Positions 36,139 to 44,109 of a stretch of DNA of 64,000 nucleotides are shown here, piece after piece. The first letter of the stretch is position 1. Every line of letters starts with the position of its first letter. Origin of the DNA: Phycisphaerae bacterium (GTDB lineage Bacteria; Planctomycetota; Phycisphaerae; Sedimentisphaerales; Anaerobacaceae); assembly GCA_016782865.1 (NCBI GenBank), contig JADHXR010000003.1:1-64000 (forward strand), given 5' to 3'. Made by a program: the position numbers and the translations under genes. Below the pieces are notes generated by a model. It worked only from the letters and a program-made list of their open reading frames with translations, searched no databases and had not been told where the DNA came from.

Positions 36139-36209
36139 TCTATTTCCTCCCACATATTGAGCGGTTGTCTTGCGCCTGGGCATGAATTGTGCAGGCCTTG
36201 TTGCTGTGT

Positions 36210-36238
36210 ATCATACTATCGCGGGCAAATCCCTGCAA
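36210..36238 (-). promoter_or_regulatory. Sigma-70-type promoter for the 1680-residue ankyrin gene
   Basis: On the minus strand, TTGCAG (36238-36233), a 17-base spacer and TATGAT (36215-36210). The expected start is about 65 bases before the ATG at 36138. Confidence 0.5.
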
Positions 36239-36567
36239 TCGTTAATCAGTCCGCCAATAGCGGCGGATACAAATTCCTGGGTTACAAGAATATGCGTGCT
36301 TTCAGAACCCGAAAGAACAAACCCAATTTCACAATCCCACAGCGGAGAATGCCGGCGTGCCGGGGATCATCGCCCACATCGAAAATGCGAGAAAGGCTGA
36401 AATTTTTCGGTCAGTCATGCGTCATTACTGTTAAAGGCACCAGTATACGTGGCGTTCGGGGTGGTTTGGTGGAAGATAGATGAGGGCTGGCGTCCTTGGC
36501 GGCTGTGGGTTAGCCTGATGTGAAATGACATAGCTCGATAAATTGGGGCATTTGAAAGGGAATAAAC

Positions 36568-36828
36568 ATGGACTCTGTCTTTAGCTCGTCCGGTGGAGTC
36601 GAGGCAGTTCCCGTATTTCTGATTGGGATAATCGTATTGGCCTTGTTGGTGATCGTCCCACTGAAGTTGCTGATCGCCTGCATGATCTTCCACAAAACGG
36701 GTCACTCCTGGACCCTTGGCCTGCTGATGCTCGTGCCGATAGTAAACATATTAATGATTTTCGTGCTGGCTTTTGGCGACTGGCCCGTACGAAGGGAGCT
36801 TCGCCAGTTGAGGCAATTGGGCACATAA
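36568..36828 (+). CDS. Small membrane protein, unrecognised
   Basis: An 86-residue protein with two membrane helices (about 12-40 and 48-70) and a short charged C-terminal tail (WPVRRELRQLRQLG). AAAGGG lies 7-8 bases before the ATG. It is first of three closely spaced membrane-protein genes on this strand, the second a DUF2752 protein. No function can be assigned. Confidence 0.6.
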   Translation: MDSVFSSSGGVEAVPVFLIGIIVLALLVIVPLKLLIACMIFHKTGHSWTLGLLMLVPIVNILMIFVLAFGDWPVRRELRQLRQLGT

Positions 36829-36873
36829 TCCGTCGACGCTATCTGGTGCGCCGGCGCTAACGGACGCGGTAGA

Positions 36874-37341
36874 ATGGCTGAATATTGCATAAGTGTCTTG
36901 AGCAACACCGTACTGCGGCGGCGGCCCTCGCTGGGCCGGGCGAAGGCGTGCCACATCGCAGTGTTGGCCTTGTGCATACTCGTTATGCTTGGATCATTCC
37001 TCCTGAGCCATCGCGGTGACGGACTTCGTCTGCTCGGGATCGAGTGGCCCGTGGGCTGTGCTCTGTATCAGAATTTCGGCATCAAGTGTGCGCTCTGTGG
37101 TCTGACACGCTCGTTTTCTTCAATCGCCAAAGGCGACTTTTCGAAAGCGGCACAATTTCATTCTTTAGGCCCGGCGTTTTTTGTATTTGTCTGTCTGCAA
37201 ATTCCGTATAGAATCAATGCCCTGTTGGCAACACACACGGAAAACAGAAAGCTCAGACTCACCGGCATTTACCTGGCTGCGGTGCTGGCGGGAGCACTCT
37301 TGATTAACTGGTTTGTCTATCTCGGAGGACTTGTCCAATGA
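36874..37341 (+). CDS. DUF2752-family membrane protein
   Basis: A 155-residue protein with about three membrane helices. The hallmark of DUF2752 is present: GIKCALCGLTRSFSSIAKGDF (C-x-x-C-G-x-T-R), preceded by CALYQNFG. The family's function is unknown; the CxxCG motif may bind metal or form a disulfide. Its TGA overlaps the ATG of the next gene by four bases (ATGA), so the two are translationally coupled. Confidence 0.85.
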   Translation: MAEYCISVLSNTVLRRRPSLGRAKACHIAVLALCILVMLGSFLLSHRGDGLRLLGIEWPVGCALYQNFGIKCALCGLTRSFSSIAKGDFSKAAQFHSLGPAFFVFVCLQIPYRINALLATHTENRKLRLTGIYLAAVLAGALLINWFVYLGGLVQ

Positions 37342-38318
37342 ACGGCGAACAGCCTTATGTCAGTGTGGTTGAACCATTGGCTCCCGCCATCGAGCGGGTG
37401 AAAACGGTTCTTTTCAGGCCCTTCGATCTGGGCAAATGGTTTGTTATCGGATTCTGCGCGTGGTTGGCCCAATTGGGTAAACAGGAAGGCGGCGGCGGTG
37501 GATCGAGAGGGGGCGGCCAGGGTGGCAGAAGTTTTCGCAGAGGCGGCTATAGCTTGGAGGGTGTTGTGCAAGAGGCGCGAGAAGGCCTGGCTGCCGCGCG
37601 AGAGTTCGTGGAGGCAAATCTGGTTTGGATTATCCCGGTGGCGATCCTGGTGCTGACAATCATGGTTGGATTGTGGTTGCTATTTACGTGGTTGAGCAGC
37701 CGGGGCCGATTCATGTTTCTCCATTGTGTGGTTGAGAACAAAGGCGAGGTCGTGGTTCCCTGGCGCAGGTTCAGCCAACACGGCGACAGCCTGTTTGTGT
37801 TCAGAATCGTACTGGGGCTGATTGGATTTATCATTGTTGCAGCGGGACTGCTGGCCGGCTACTCGTTTCTTGCTGAGGCGGCGACCAGAGGGGCTGCAAT
37901 AACCGCCGTCCTGACTGTCGTCGCTGTGATTCTCGGGATATTTGTGATTTCGATCCCGCTGCTCATCGTCCAGAAATTCACGACGGACTTTGTGGTTCCG
38001 ATCATGTTCCTGCAAACTGTCAGTTGCACCGCCGCATGGCGCCAATTTCTTACGGTGCTCTCGGTGAACAAGATGCGATTCTTCCTGTACCTTCTGTTCC
38101 AGATAGTGATAGGATTTGTTGTCGGCGTCCTTGTGCTGGCCTCGGTCTGCCTTACCTGTGGTTGTGCTTGCTGTTTCTTCATGCTTCCATATATTGGCAC
38201 GGTAGCGATGCTGCCGGTTCTTGTATTTGAACGATCCTACTCGCTTTGTTACCTGAGGCAGTACGGCCCGCCCTTCGATGTCTTTCGAGCCGAACGACAG
38301 GCCGCCGCACCCGGATAG
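37338..38318 (+). CDS. Multi-pass membrane protein (DUF7544/DUF4013-like)
   Basis: A 326-residue integral membrane protein with about five hydrophobic segments. A glycine/arginine-rich loop (GGGGGSRGGGQGGRSFRRGG, about 51-70) follows the first segment FVIGFCAWLAQLG. The layout resembles planctomycete proteins of the DUF7544 type (recalled, uncertain). The start overlaps the DUF2752 stop codon. The three-gene unit 36568-38318 is probably one operon. No function is assigned. Confidence 0.7.
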   Translation: MNGEQPYVSVVEPLAPAIERVKTVLFRPFDLGKWFVIGFCAWLAQLGKQEGGGGGSRGGGQGGRSFRRGGYSLEGVVQEAREGLAAAREFVEANLVWIIPVAILVLTIMVGLWLLFTWLSSRGRFMFLHCVVENKGEVVVPWRRFSQHGDSLFVFRIVLGLIGFIIVAAGLLAGYSFLAEAATRGAAITAVLTVVAVILGIFVISIPLLIVQKFTTDFVVPIMFLQTVSCTAAWRQFLTVLSVNKMRFFLYLLFQIVIGFVVGVLVLASVCLTCGCACCFFMLPYIGTVAMLPVLVFERSYSLCYLRQYGPPFDVFRAERQAAAPG

Positions 38319-38537
38319 CCGCAGGCATTGTCATCCCTGCTTGCAGATCAACAAGCGGCAGCCGGATCGGTCCTTGCCGAATCGCACTTGTTTCTAAAGA
38401 TAATACCTGTGCCGATACTTCTTGCATGCGGGAGCGAGTTTGGTATTATTGGTTGAACTCTTGTTTGCACGTGAGCCGCGTGGATGATCCACGATGGGTT
38501 CTGACCATTGGATTGTTGAGAAGAAAGGAGAAAAGAG

Positions 38538-39281
38538 ATGAGGCGCTTAGTTCTTGCTTTAGTGTTGGTTTGTGTCATGGTGCCGGTTTTTTGTGGCACA
38601 GTCGATGGGGCCCAGAAACCCACCAAGATCAACGTGTTGCTCATTACCGGAGCCGACGTAGGTGTACATCCCTGGCGGGAAATGTCCGAGACCACGCGGG
38701 AAATTCTGGTAAATACGGGTAGATTCGAAGTCAAGGTGTGCGAAGATCCACATATCCTCGAATCGGCAACCGCGCTCGATGCGTACGACGTGATCGCTTT
38801 CCTGATTTATACGCCGTCGATGATTCCCGCCCAGGCGCAGGAGAACCTACTGAACTACGTCAAGGCCGGAAAAGGTTTCTTCGTCCAGCACCTGGCCAGC
38901 GCCTCGTTTCCCAAGTGGGAAGAATTCGGCAAGCTCTGCGGTCGCAAGTGGGTAATGCGCACCTCCGGCCACGGCCCGCGATCGGTCTTCAAGTCCAACA
39001 TCGTAAACACCGAACATCCAGTCACCAAAGGGCTGAGCGACTTCGACACCGACGATGAGCTGTACGCCAAGCTCCAGGGCGACGGCAAAATAAACGTTCT
39101 GGTATCGGCCGAATCCGATTGGAGCAACAATACCGAGCCATTGGTCTTCACCTCAGGATACGGCAAGGGACGCGTGATCTACAACGCCTACGGTCACGAC
39201 CGCAAGGCCCTGATGACCCCCAACGTCCAGAAGCTAATCGCCCGCGGCGTCGAATGGGCCGCCACTGGCAAGGTCAAGTAA
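38538..39281 (+). CDS. Exported ThuA-domain protein
   Basis: A 247-residue protein with a signal peptide (1-27, ending DGAQ region) and a ThuA-like class I glutamine amidotransferase fold. Motifs: NVLLITGADVGVHPWREMSE, a central NYVKAGKGFFVQHLASA, HPVTKGLSDFDTDDELY and GYGKGRVIYNAYGHD. ThuA-like proteins occur in carbohydrate-utilisation loci of Planctomycetota and often act with Gfo/Idh/MocA oxidoreductases in keto-sugar breakdown; one such oxidoreductase lies further along this window. AAAGGAG lies 7-9 bases before the ATG. Confidence 0.9.
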   Translation: MRRLVLALVLVCVMVPVFCGTVDGAQKPTKINVLLITGADVGVHPWREMSETTREILVNTGRFEVKVCEDPHILESATALDAYDVIAFLIYTPSMIPAQAQENLLNYVKAGKGFFVQHLASASFPKWEEFGKLCGRKWVMRTSGHGPRSVFKSNIVNTEHPVTKGLSDFDTDDELYAKLQGDGKINVLVSAESDWSNNTEPLVFTSGYGKGRVIYNAYGHDRKALMTPNVQKLIARGVEWAATGKVK

Positions 39282-39374
39282 TGACGGCAGTGCCAGCCGA
39301 CATTGGAACTTACACCGAATCCTGCGGCGGCCGATCAAGAGAAGGTTGGCCGCTGCTTCCGGCTCGCGACAGTG

Positions 39375-39700
39375 GCGAACCACTGAAGAGGCCCATATCG
39401 TAGAGAACGCACATGTATTCGCCAAGAACGATAGGCGTAGGATTGTACGGGCCACCTCGCTCATAGTGCGACGCTGTGAGTTCAATGCTGCTCTTGCTGC
39501 ACTATCTCCTCAGTTCTTCTGACCAAAGGATGACTACCTTGTCGCCCTATATTACAGGCGTAGCGTAACTGGTTGCTCCCAGCGGCTTCGTACCTGATGG
39601 CTGAGGTGTCTTCCAGACGATCTTGCCGGTATGACGATCGACTGCTATCAGACAGGTCAGCAGAAAGACCCCGATCAACGTCCGTCCAAATATGTTGTCG
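39375..39700 (-). pseudogene. Decayed PQQ beta-propeller gene, relative of the upstream gene
   Basis: Two frames of the minus strand carry recognisable pieces. The first reads CLIAVDRHTGKIVWKTP and ATSYATPVI, then hits TAG (39549-39547) and continues GDKVVILWSEELRR. The second, in another frame (about 39484-39380), reads SHYERGGPYNPTPIVLGEYM and VLYDMG, matching GPYNPSPIVYGDYL and VLYDRG of the intact PQQ protein encoded just upstream. Stop codon, frame change and missing middle show a dead copy, left after tandem duplication or decay of a related gene. Confidence 0.75.
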
Positions 39701-39801
39701 TGATATCCCATTTCTTTTGTCCCGCTTCATGTATCACAGGCCAATAGTCGAATCTCTCGCCCGGCGGCTCAAGTGGGACCTTGCCTCTCGTGCCTTGCCG
39801 C

Positions 39802-41154
39802 CTAGGGCCGGACGGTGGATGCATCATCCGCACGGGCGTTAACTCGATACAATTTCGACATCGTACGGATGATCAGGCTGCCTCGCAGGGCTGCCGGAGT
39901 CGCCATGCACATTTCGTCCAGCCTGTTTGTGGCCAGCACCTTGAATTCGGGGCCGGCCTGGATGACGAAGGTATCGCCGTCTTCGCTGAGACAGAATATT
40001 CTGCCGTTGTTGGCCAGTGGTGAAGAGGTGAAGGCCCTGGCTTCGAGAGCGATTTTTTGTCCGCTGTAGACTTCGCCGCCCGTCCGGGCATCGTAACAGC
40101 TCAGCGTGCCCCGGTCGTAGAGGACGTACAGGTAGTCGCCGTAGACGATAGGCGAGGGATTGTACGGGCCTGCCTGCCTCTGGCACCACGCTATGAACTC
40201 ACTGCTGCTCTGGTCTTCTTCGAGTGTGATGTCACCCCGTGCACCCGGTCGGATTGCGAATATGGGGCGTTTCTTGTCACCGACGTAGCCCGAGCTGATA
40301 TAGAGCAGGCCGTGCTTTGCAAAGGGGGTGGGAATAACGATATTTGACATGCCGCCCAATTCCCACAGGAGGTTGCCTTCCAGATCGTACGACCGGATTT
40401 TACCCGTTCCGCATGTTATCAGCTCGGTGCCTTTCTCGTTCTCCCAGATATACGGTGTCGCCCAGTTGCTCTTTTCGTCGCGGTCGACGCGCCACATCTG
40501 CGTTCCTTTCATCTTGCCCAGCGCAACGGCAAAAGACTGCTCGTCGTTGTCGTTCACTATGAAGAGCCAGTCCTTGTACAGCGCGGGCGATGCGGCCGTC
40601 CCCCAGTTGTAGCGGGTCTTAAAGCTGCCGAATTCCTTTGTCCACAACTGCTTGCCGTCCATGTCGTAACAAAAGAGGCCGATGTTGCCGAAATAGACAA
40701 ACACACGCTCCCCGTCGGTGACGGGGGTCTCGGACGCGTATGTGTTCTTGATATGCAAAGAACGCTTGGGCACCGCCTGGTGGGCGAGTCTCTCCCAGAG
40801 GATCTTGCCGCTGTTGAAGTCGATGCAATAGACCATCCACAGATGGGTCTTGTCGGATGGTTTGTCCCGGTTGCCTCCAAAGTACAGCCCCTTCTTGGGC
40901 TTCTCGGCGTCGCGTCCGCCTATCGCCGAGGTGACAAATATCCGATTGCCCCAGACGATGGGCGAGGACCATGCCCGGCCCGGGATGCCGAGCGTCCAGG
41001 CAACGTTCTCGGTCGTGCTCCACGCAGACGGCAGAACACTGTCCTCGGCGACGCCGGCCGAAGGCCCATGAAATTGCGGCCAGTTGGCCTCGGCAAGTGC
41101 GACAGGCGACAGGGCAAGACTCGCGGCGACAACAATCAGAAAAGTCCGGTACAT
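39802..41154 (-). CDS. Exported PQQ-like beta-propeller protein
   Basis: A 450-residue protein from ATG 41154, with signal peptide MYRTFLIVVAASLALSPVALA, then a mature start NWPQFHGPSAGV, the standard opening of planctomycete PQQ-repeat proteins. Propeller blades carry W-containing repeats such as NSGKILWERLA, DGKQLWTKE and EGNLLWELGG. It is not a classical quinoprotein dehydrogenase by any motif I can see. It is more likely a BamB-like binding or scaffolding propeller in the periplasm. AAGGAT lies about 8 bases before the ATG. It is followed by a decayed relative on the same strand. Confidence 0.85.
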   Translation of the reverse strand: MYRTFLIVVAASLALSPVALAEANWPQFHGPSAGVAEDSVLPSAWSTTENVAWTLGIPGRAWSSPIVWGNRIFVTSAIGGRDAEKPKKGLYFGGNRDKPSDKTHLWMVYCIDFNSGKILWERLAHQAVPKRSLHIKNTYASETPVTDGERVFVYFGNIGLFCYDMDGKQLWTKEFGSFKTRYNWGTAASPALYKDWLFIVNDNDEQSFAVALGKMKGTQMWRVDRDEKSNWATPYIWENEKGTELITCGTGKIRSYDLEGNLLWELGGMSNIVIPTPFAKHGLLYISSGYVGDKKRPIFAIRPGARGDITLEEDQSSSEFIAWCQRQAGPYNPSPIVYGDYLYVLYDRGTLSCYDARTGGEVYSGQKIALEARAFTSSPLANNGRIFCLSEDGDTFVIQAGPEFKVLATNRLDEMCMATPAALRGSLIIRTMSKLYRVNARADDASTVRP

Positions 41155-41524
41155 GAGCCAAATCCTTTCCAAAGCCTGGATTTCTTTGAGAAACTAAGCC
41201 CGGCTATACACCCGAGCGCTGCAGCCGCAATGATACCCGACTTGCCGACCTGCCGCCAGGCATTTTCAGAGGGGGTTAGGCTCAGTCGGGAAACTCGATC
41301 TGGCTTCGAGCGGCTTATTTTCCGCCTGACTGCATCCGGCTGCATCGACGATAAAACCAATATCGCTTGCTTCGCCGTCTTTGCCAGGCGAAAAACCGCT
41401 CGCTCTCGGGCCGACGACGGAGTTTTCAGACAGAGCCTAGTGAATTGCCGCCTTGCGGAAGGCCCACACAATCCTTTGTGTGTCTGAACATTCGCATAAC
41501 CGCGGAATCGGCCCAGCAATAAGA
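41155..41524. other. Intergenic region, no gene seen
   Basis: Between the surface-protein terminator and the PQQ gene start. No coding frame is convincing and no RNA gene was recognised. A promoter for the PQQ gene should lie here, but no good match was found. Confidence 0.35.
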
Positions 41525-41557
41525 GGGGCCTATGCCGAATCAACCGGCATAGGCCCC
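41525..41557 (-). terminator. Terminator hairpin of the 733-residue surface protein gene
   Basis: Near-perfect inverted repeat GGGGCCTATGCCG / CGGCATAGGCCCC, 35 bases beyond the stop codon on the minus strand. An almost identical hairpin follows the neighbouring surface-protein gene at 44036-44068. Confidence 0.65.
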
Positions 41558-41592
41558 GTACTGGTGCATCTCTGGGAAAGGACGAAGCCTTT

Positions 41593-43794
41593 CTATTTGG
41601 CAACGCCGCTGACTTTTATGTTGTCAATAGCCCACCACCAGTCGTTGCCGGCCTCGAACAAACCGAACGTTAAAACCAAACTTGTGGCCCCCGGGGGATT
41701 CTCCAAATTGACAGTAATAGTCTCATTGGTTGAGTTGTCGTCCTTGAAGTTCGGACTGGTGCCATCGGATTCCCACAGGAGTATCTCGATAGGCTCTTGG
41801 TCGTTGTAGAAAGCGGTTATGTTGGCCGTCTGGTGATAGTCGCCATCGAACTCCGGCCGCCAGCTCGAATCGAACGTGAGCTGAACCGTGCCGGCCGCAG
41901 CACCCGAGACATCAATCGGCGGCGTACTGAACCACGTGTCGTAGGGATCCGCGGAGACACTATATCCATCCGGGTGCGCCGAATCATCCCACTCATCCGG
42001 ATCGGCCACAGCAACAGCACCCTGCCCTAACGTGAATTCCGAACGCCTCTGGTCGCCAGCCACAGCGGTCCACCACTCCTTGTCTGTGATCGCCCAGCCG
42101 GCCCAGTCGGTAACACCGTCAATTGCCGGATCCCCTATGCCGGGAACGCCACTTTCGTCAATAAACCATCCTTCCGGCGGCGTGTCCGTCCAGACCCCTT
42201 TAGTGCCCGCGGACTCCTCCGGGCTCGTACCTAAGACCAAACTCTCGAAATCTTCCTGGAACGGCAGAGGTCGTCTTATGACAGGATGTGCAGTAGTACC
42301 CAATCGAATGTCATCGAAATACACCGTCCCTGTACCGCCTTGCGGATTATTCTTATCACCGAAGCCAATGGCGATCTTGTTGACATTGGTAAGGTCTACT
42401 CCCAGGTCTGCGAACAACTGCAAGTTGATATTCCACACCGTCCAGATGGGTATCTGCGATGCGTTTGGATTTTCGCGATAGATCGGAGGACTACCGTTTA
42501 GGGTGACGTACATCGGCTCAGCATCGTTAGACGGCTTGCCCCAAAACGAAAGCGTCAGTGTGTTCACATCTTTCACCGTCCAGTCACGCAAATCGCTCAA
42601 CGTTAGCTCCGCCTCCGAATACGTTACGCCGTCTGTGTTCTGGTAAAGCAGCGGCATGGACTGCAAACCGCTACGGACAATCTTCGTCTCGGCATAGGGA
42701 GGCAGGTCATTGCCAACGAGGGCTCCGTTTGTCGTGATTCCAAAGCCATCTATCCACTTGTCGAATATCCTGTTGACCCCAGGTTCACCGGGGGGCGGAT
42801 CCACGTCATCGTAGGACTCCAAATCGTCGACGACAAGGATGTCACCCGTTGCAAAGCTCCAGAGGGGACCTTTCGACACATTACCCTGACTATCGACTTC
42901 ATCTGCACGCCAGTAGTACACCGCGTCCGGCTCAAGGAGACCCGGATCATAACTCTCAGCGCCCAGTGTCTTGTGACCTACGTACTCGGGCGAACCGGTG
43001 CTGGCGGTGCGCACGGTTTCTTTGTCCGTGCCGAAGTAGAGTTCGTGCGACGCAGCACTGTCGGCCGGCATCCAGCTCAGAATCTTGTTCATCTGCACAT
43101 CTGTGGCATCATTCGGTGGCTGCGGATTCCCGACAGCGCCCGGAGTCGTGAAACTCCAGACGTGGCCTTTATAGGTCGCTGTCGCATCAAACTCGTCTAC
43201 TCGCCAGTAGTAGACCTTCTCCAATTCGAGTGCGCCGGCGCTGTAGGTCGCTGCTCCCTGGGGCGCACCTCCGGTTGCGTTGTCGACATCGTCATAGTTG
43301 TCGCCGAAGTACACCGTATGCAATTTTGCCCCGAAACCCGGTGACCAGCTGAGAGTAACATCGTTTGCATCGGCGATCTGGGCACCGTCAGCGGGGTCCG
43401 GATCGATGGCTTCATTTGAAAGAATAGTGAAGCTCCAGACAGGTCCTGTTTGTATCGTTCCGTCAGTCTGTACCTCGTCGACCCGCCAGTAATAAGTCGT
43501 GCCGGGGACAAGACCGTCCGGAAAGGGGAATCCGAAAAAGCCGACGACAAGATAGGGTGTCGTGTGGTTGCCCCGGAACGCATCGCCTGTGCCATCCCTG
43601 ACATCGTCGAGATTATCGTCGAAGTACACGTCAAATGAGGCCGCGGCACTTCCCGGCGTCCAACTAAGGTTGGCCCACGTGTCTTCAATCACGGCAGCGT
43701 CGGCCGGGACGGGCTTGGAGGCGCCCGCCCATCCCACAGCAGCCAGGCTCAGAATCAAAACGAGCGCGAGCAAAGGAATCGTTTTCTTGCACAT
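41593..43794 (-). CDS. Secreted multidomain surface protein (Fn3-like repeats, CBM-like domain, WWWAIDN module)
   Basis: A 733-residue protein. The signal peptide ends near GWAGA. Three Ig/Fn3-like repeats (about 30-320) recur around LSWTPG, YYWRVDE and VWSFTT. A CBM-like beta-sandwich (about 325-510, LVVDDLESYDD to VYFDDIRLG) follows. The end is one copy of a roughly 220-residue module (EDFESLVLG, WAGWAITDKEWW, FDSSWRPE, DWWWAIDNIKVSG) that occurs five more times in the next gene. GGAGG lies 6 bases before the ATG at 43794. No catalytic motif is seen; an adhesive or glycan-binding role on the cell surface is likely. Confidence 0.82.
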   Translation of the reverse strand: MCKKTIPLLALVLILSLAAVGWAGASKPVPADAAVIEDTWANLSWTPGSAAASFDVYFDDNLDDVRDGTGDAFRGNHTTPYLVVGFFGFPFPDGLVPGTTYYWRVDEVQTDGTIQTGPVWSFTILSNEAIDPDPADGAQIADANDVTLSWSPGFGAKLHTVYFGDNYDDVDNATGGAPQGAATYSAGALELEKVYYWRVDEFDATATYKGHVWSFTTPGAVGNPQPPNDATDVQMNKILSWMPADSAASHELYFGTDKETVRTASTGSPEYVGHKTLGAESYDPGLLEPDAVYYWRADEVDSQGNVSKGPLWSFATGDILVVDDLESYDDVDPPPGEPGVNRIFDKWIDGFGITTNGALVGNDLPPYAETKIVRSGLQSMPLLYQNTDGVTYSEAELTLSDLRDWTVKDVNTLTLSFWGKPSNDAEPMYVTLNGSPPIYRENPNASQIPIWTVWNINLQLFADLGVDLTNVNKIAIGFGDKNNPQGGTGTVYFDDIRLGTTAHPVIRRPLPFQEDFESLVLGTSPEESAGTKGVWTDTPPEGWFIDESGVPGIGDPAIDGVTDWAGWAITDKEWWTAVAGDQRRSEFTLGQGAVAVADPDEWDDSAHPDGYSVSADPYDTWFSTPPIDVSGAAAGTVQLTFDSSWRPEFDGDYHQTANITAFYNDQEPIEILLWESDGTSPNFKDDNSTNETITVNLENPPGATSLVLTFGLFEAGNDWWWAIDNIKVSGVAK

Positions 43795-43968
43795 GATAGT
43801 CCTCCTCATAAATAGCCGTAAAACCGATGACTGTGATTCGGCTACATACCGAAACACCTAAAGTCTGCGACAAAAACAAAGTACTGCTGCAGGATTCAGG
43901 ACAATGCACAAATCTGAATGCCCAGGCAGTCAAGTGAGAACAAATGCCTGCAGGACCCTACAGGTTCA

Positions 43969-43998
43969 TTTATACCAGATTGGCGATCTTGCCGTCAA
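43969..43998 (-). promoter_or_regulatory. Promoter of the 733-residue surface protein gene
   Basis: On the minus strand, TTGACG (43998-43993), an 18-base spacer and TATAAA (43974-43969). The flanking bases match the promoter at 49695-49724 almost exactly (TTTTCCTTGACG, CGCCAAT, GGTATAA). The leader would be about 170 nt. Confidence 0.65.
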
Positions 43999-44035
43999 GG
44001 AAAATCCCAAAATTGCGAGAGTGCCCAAAACAAAC

Positions 44036-44068
44036 GGGGCCTGTGCCGAATCAATCAGCACAGGCCCC
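44036..44068 (-). terminator. Terminator hairpin of the 1783-residue surface protein gene
   Basis: Inverted repeat GGGGCCTGTGC / GCACAGGCCCC around GATTGATTCG, 42 bases after the stop codon on the minus strand, followed by the T-rich GTTTGTTTT. Same design as the hairpin at 41525-41557. Confidence 0.7.
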
Positions 44069-44109
44069 GGAGCGATGCAACAGTGTTGTATCGTTGTCGA
44101 GCACGCGTG

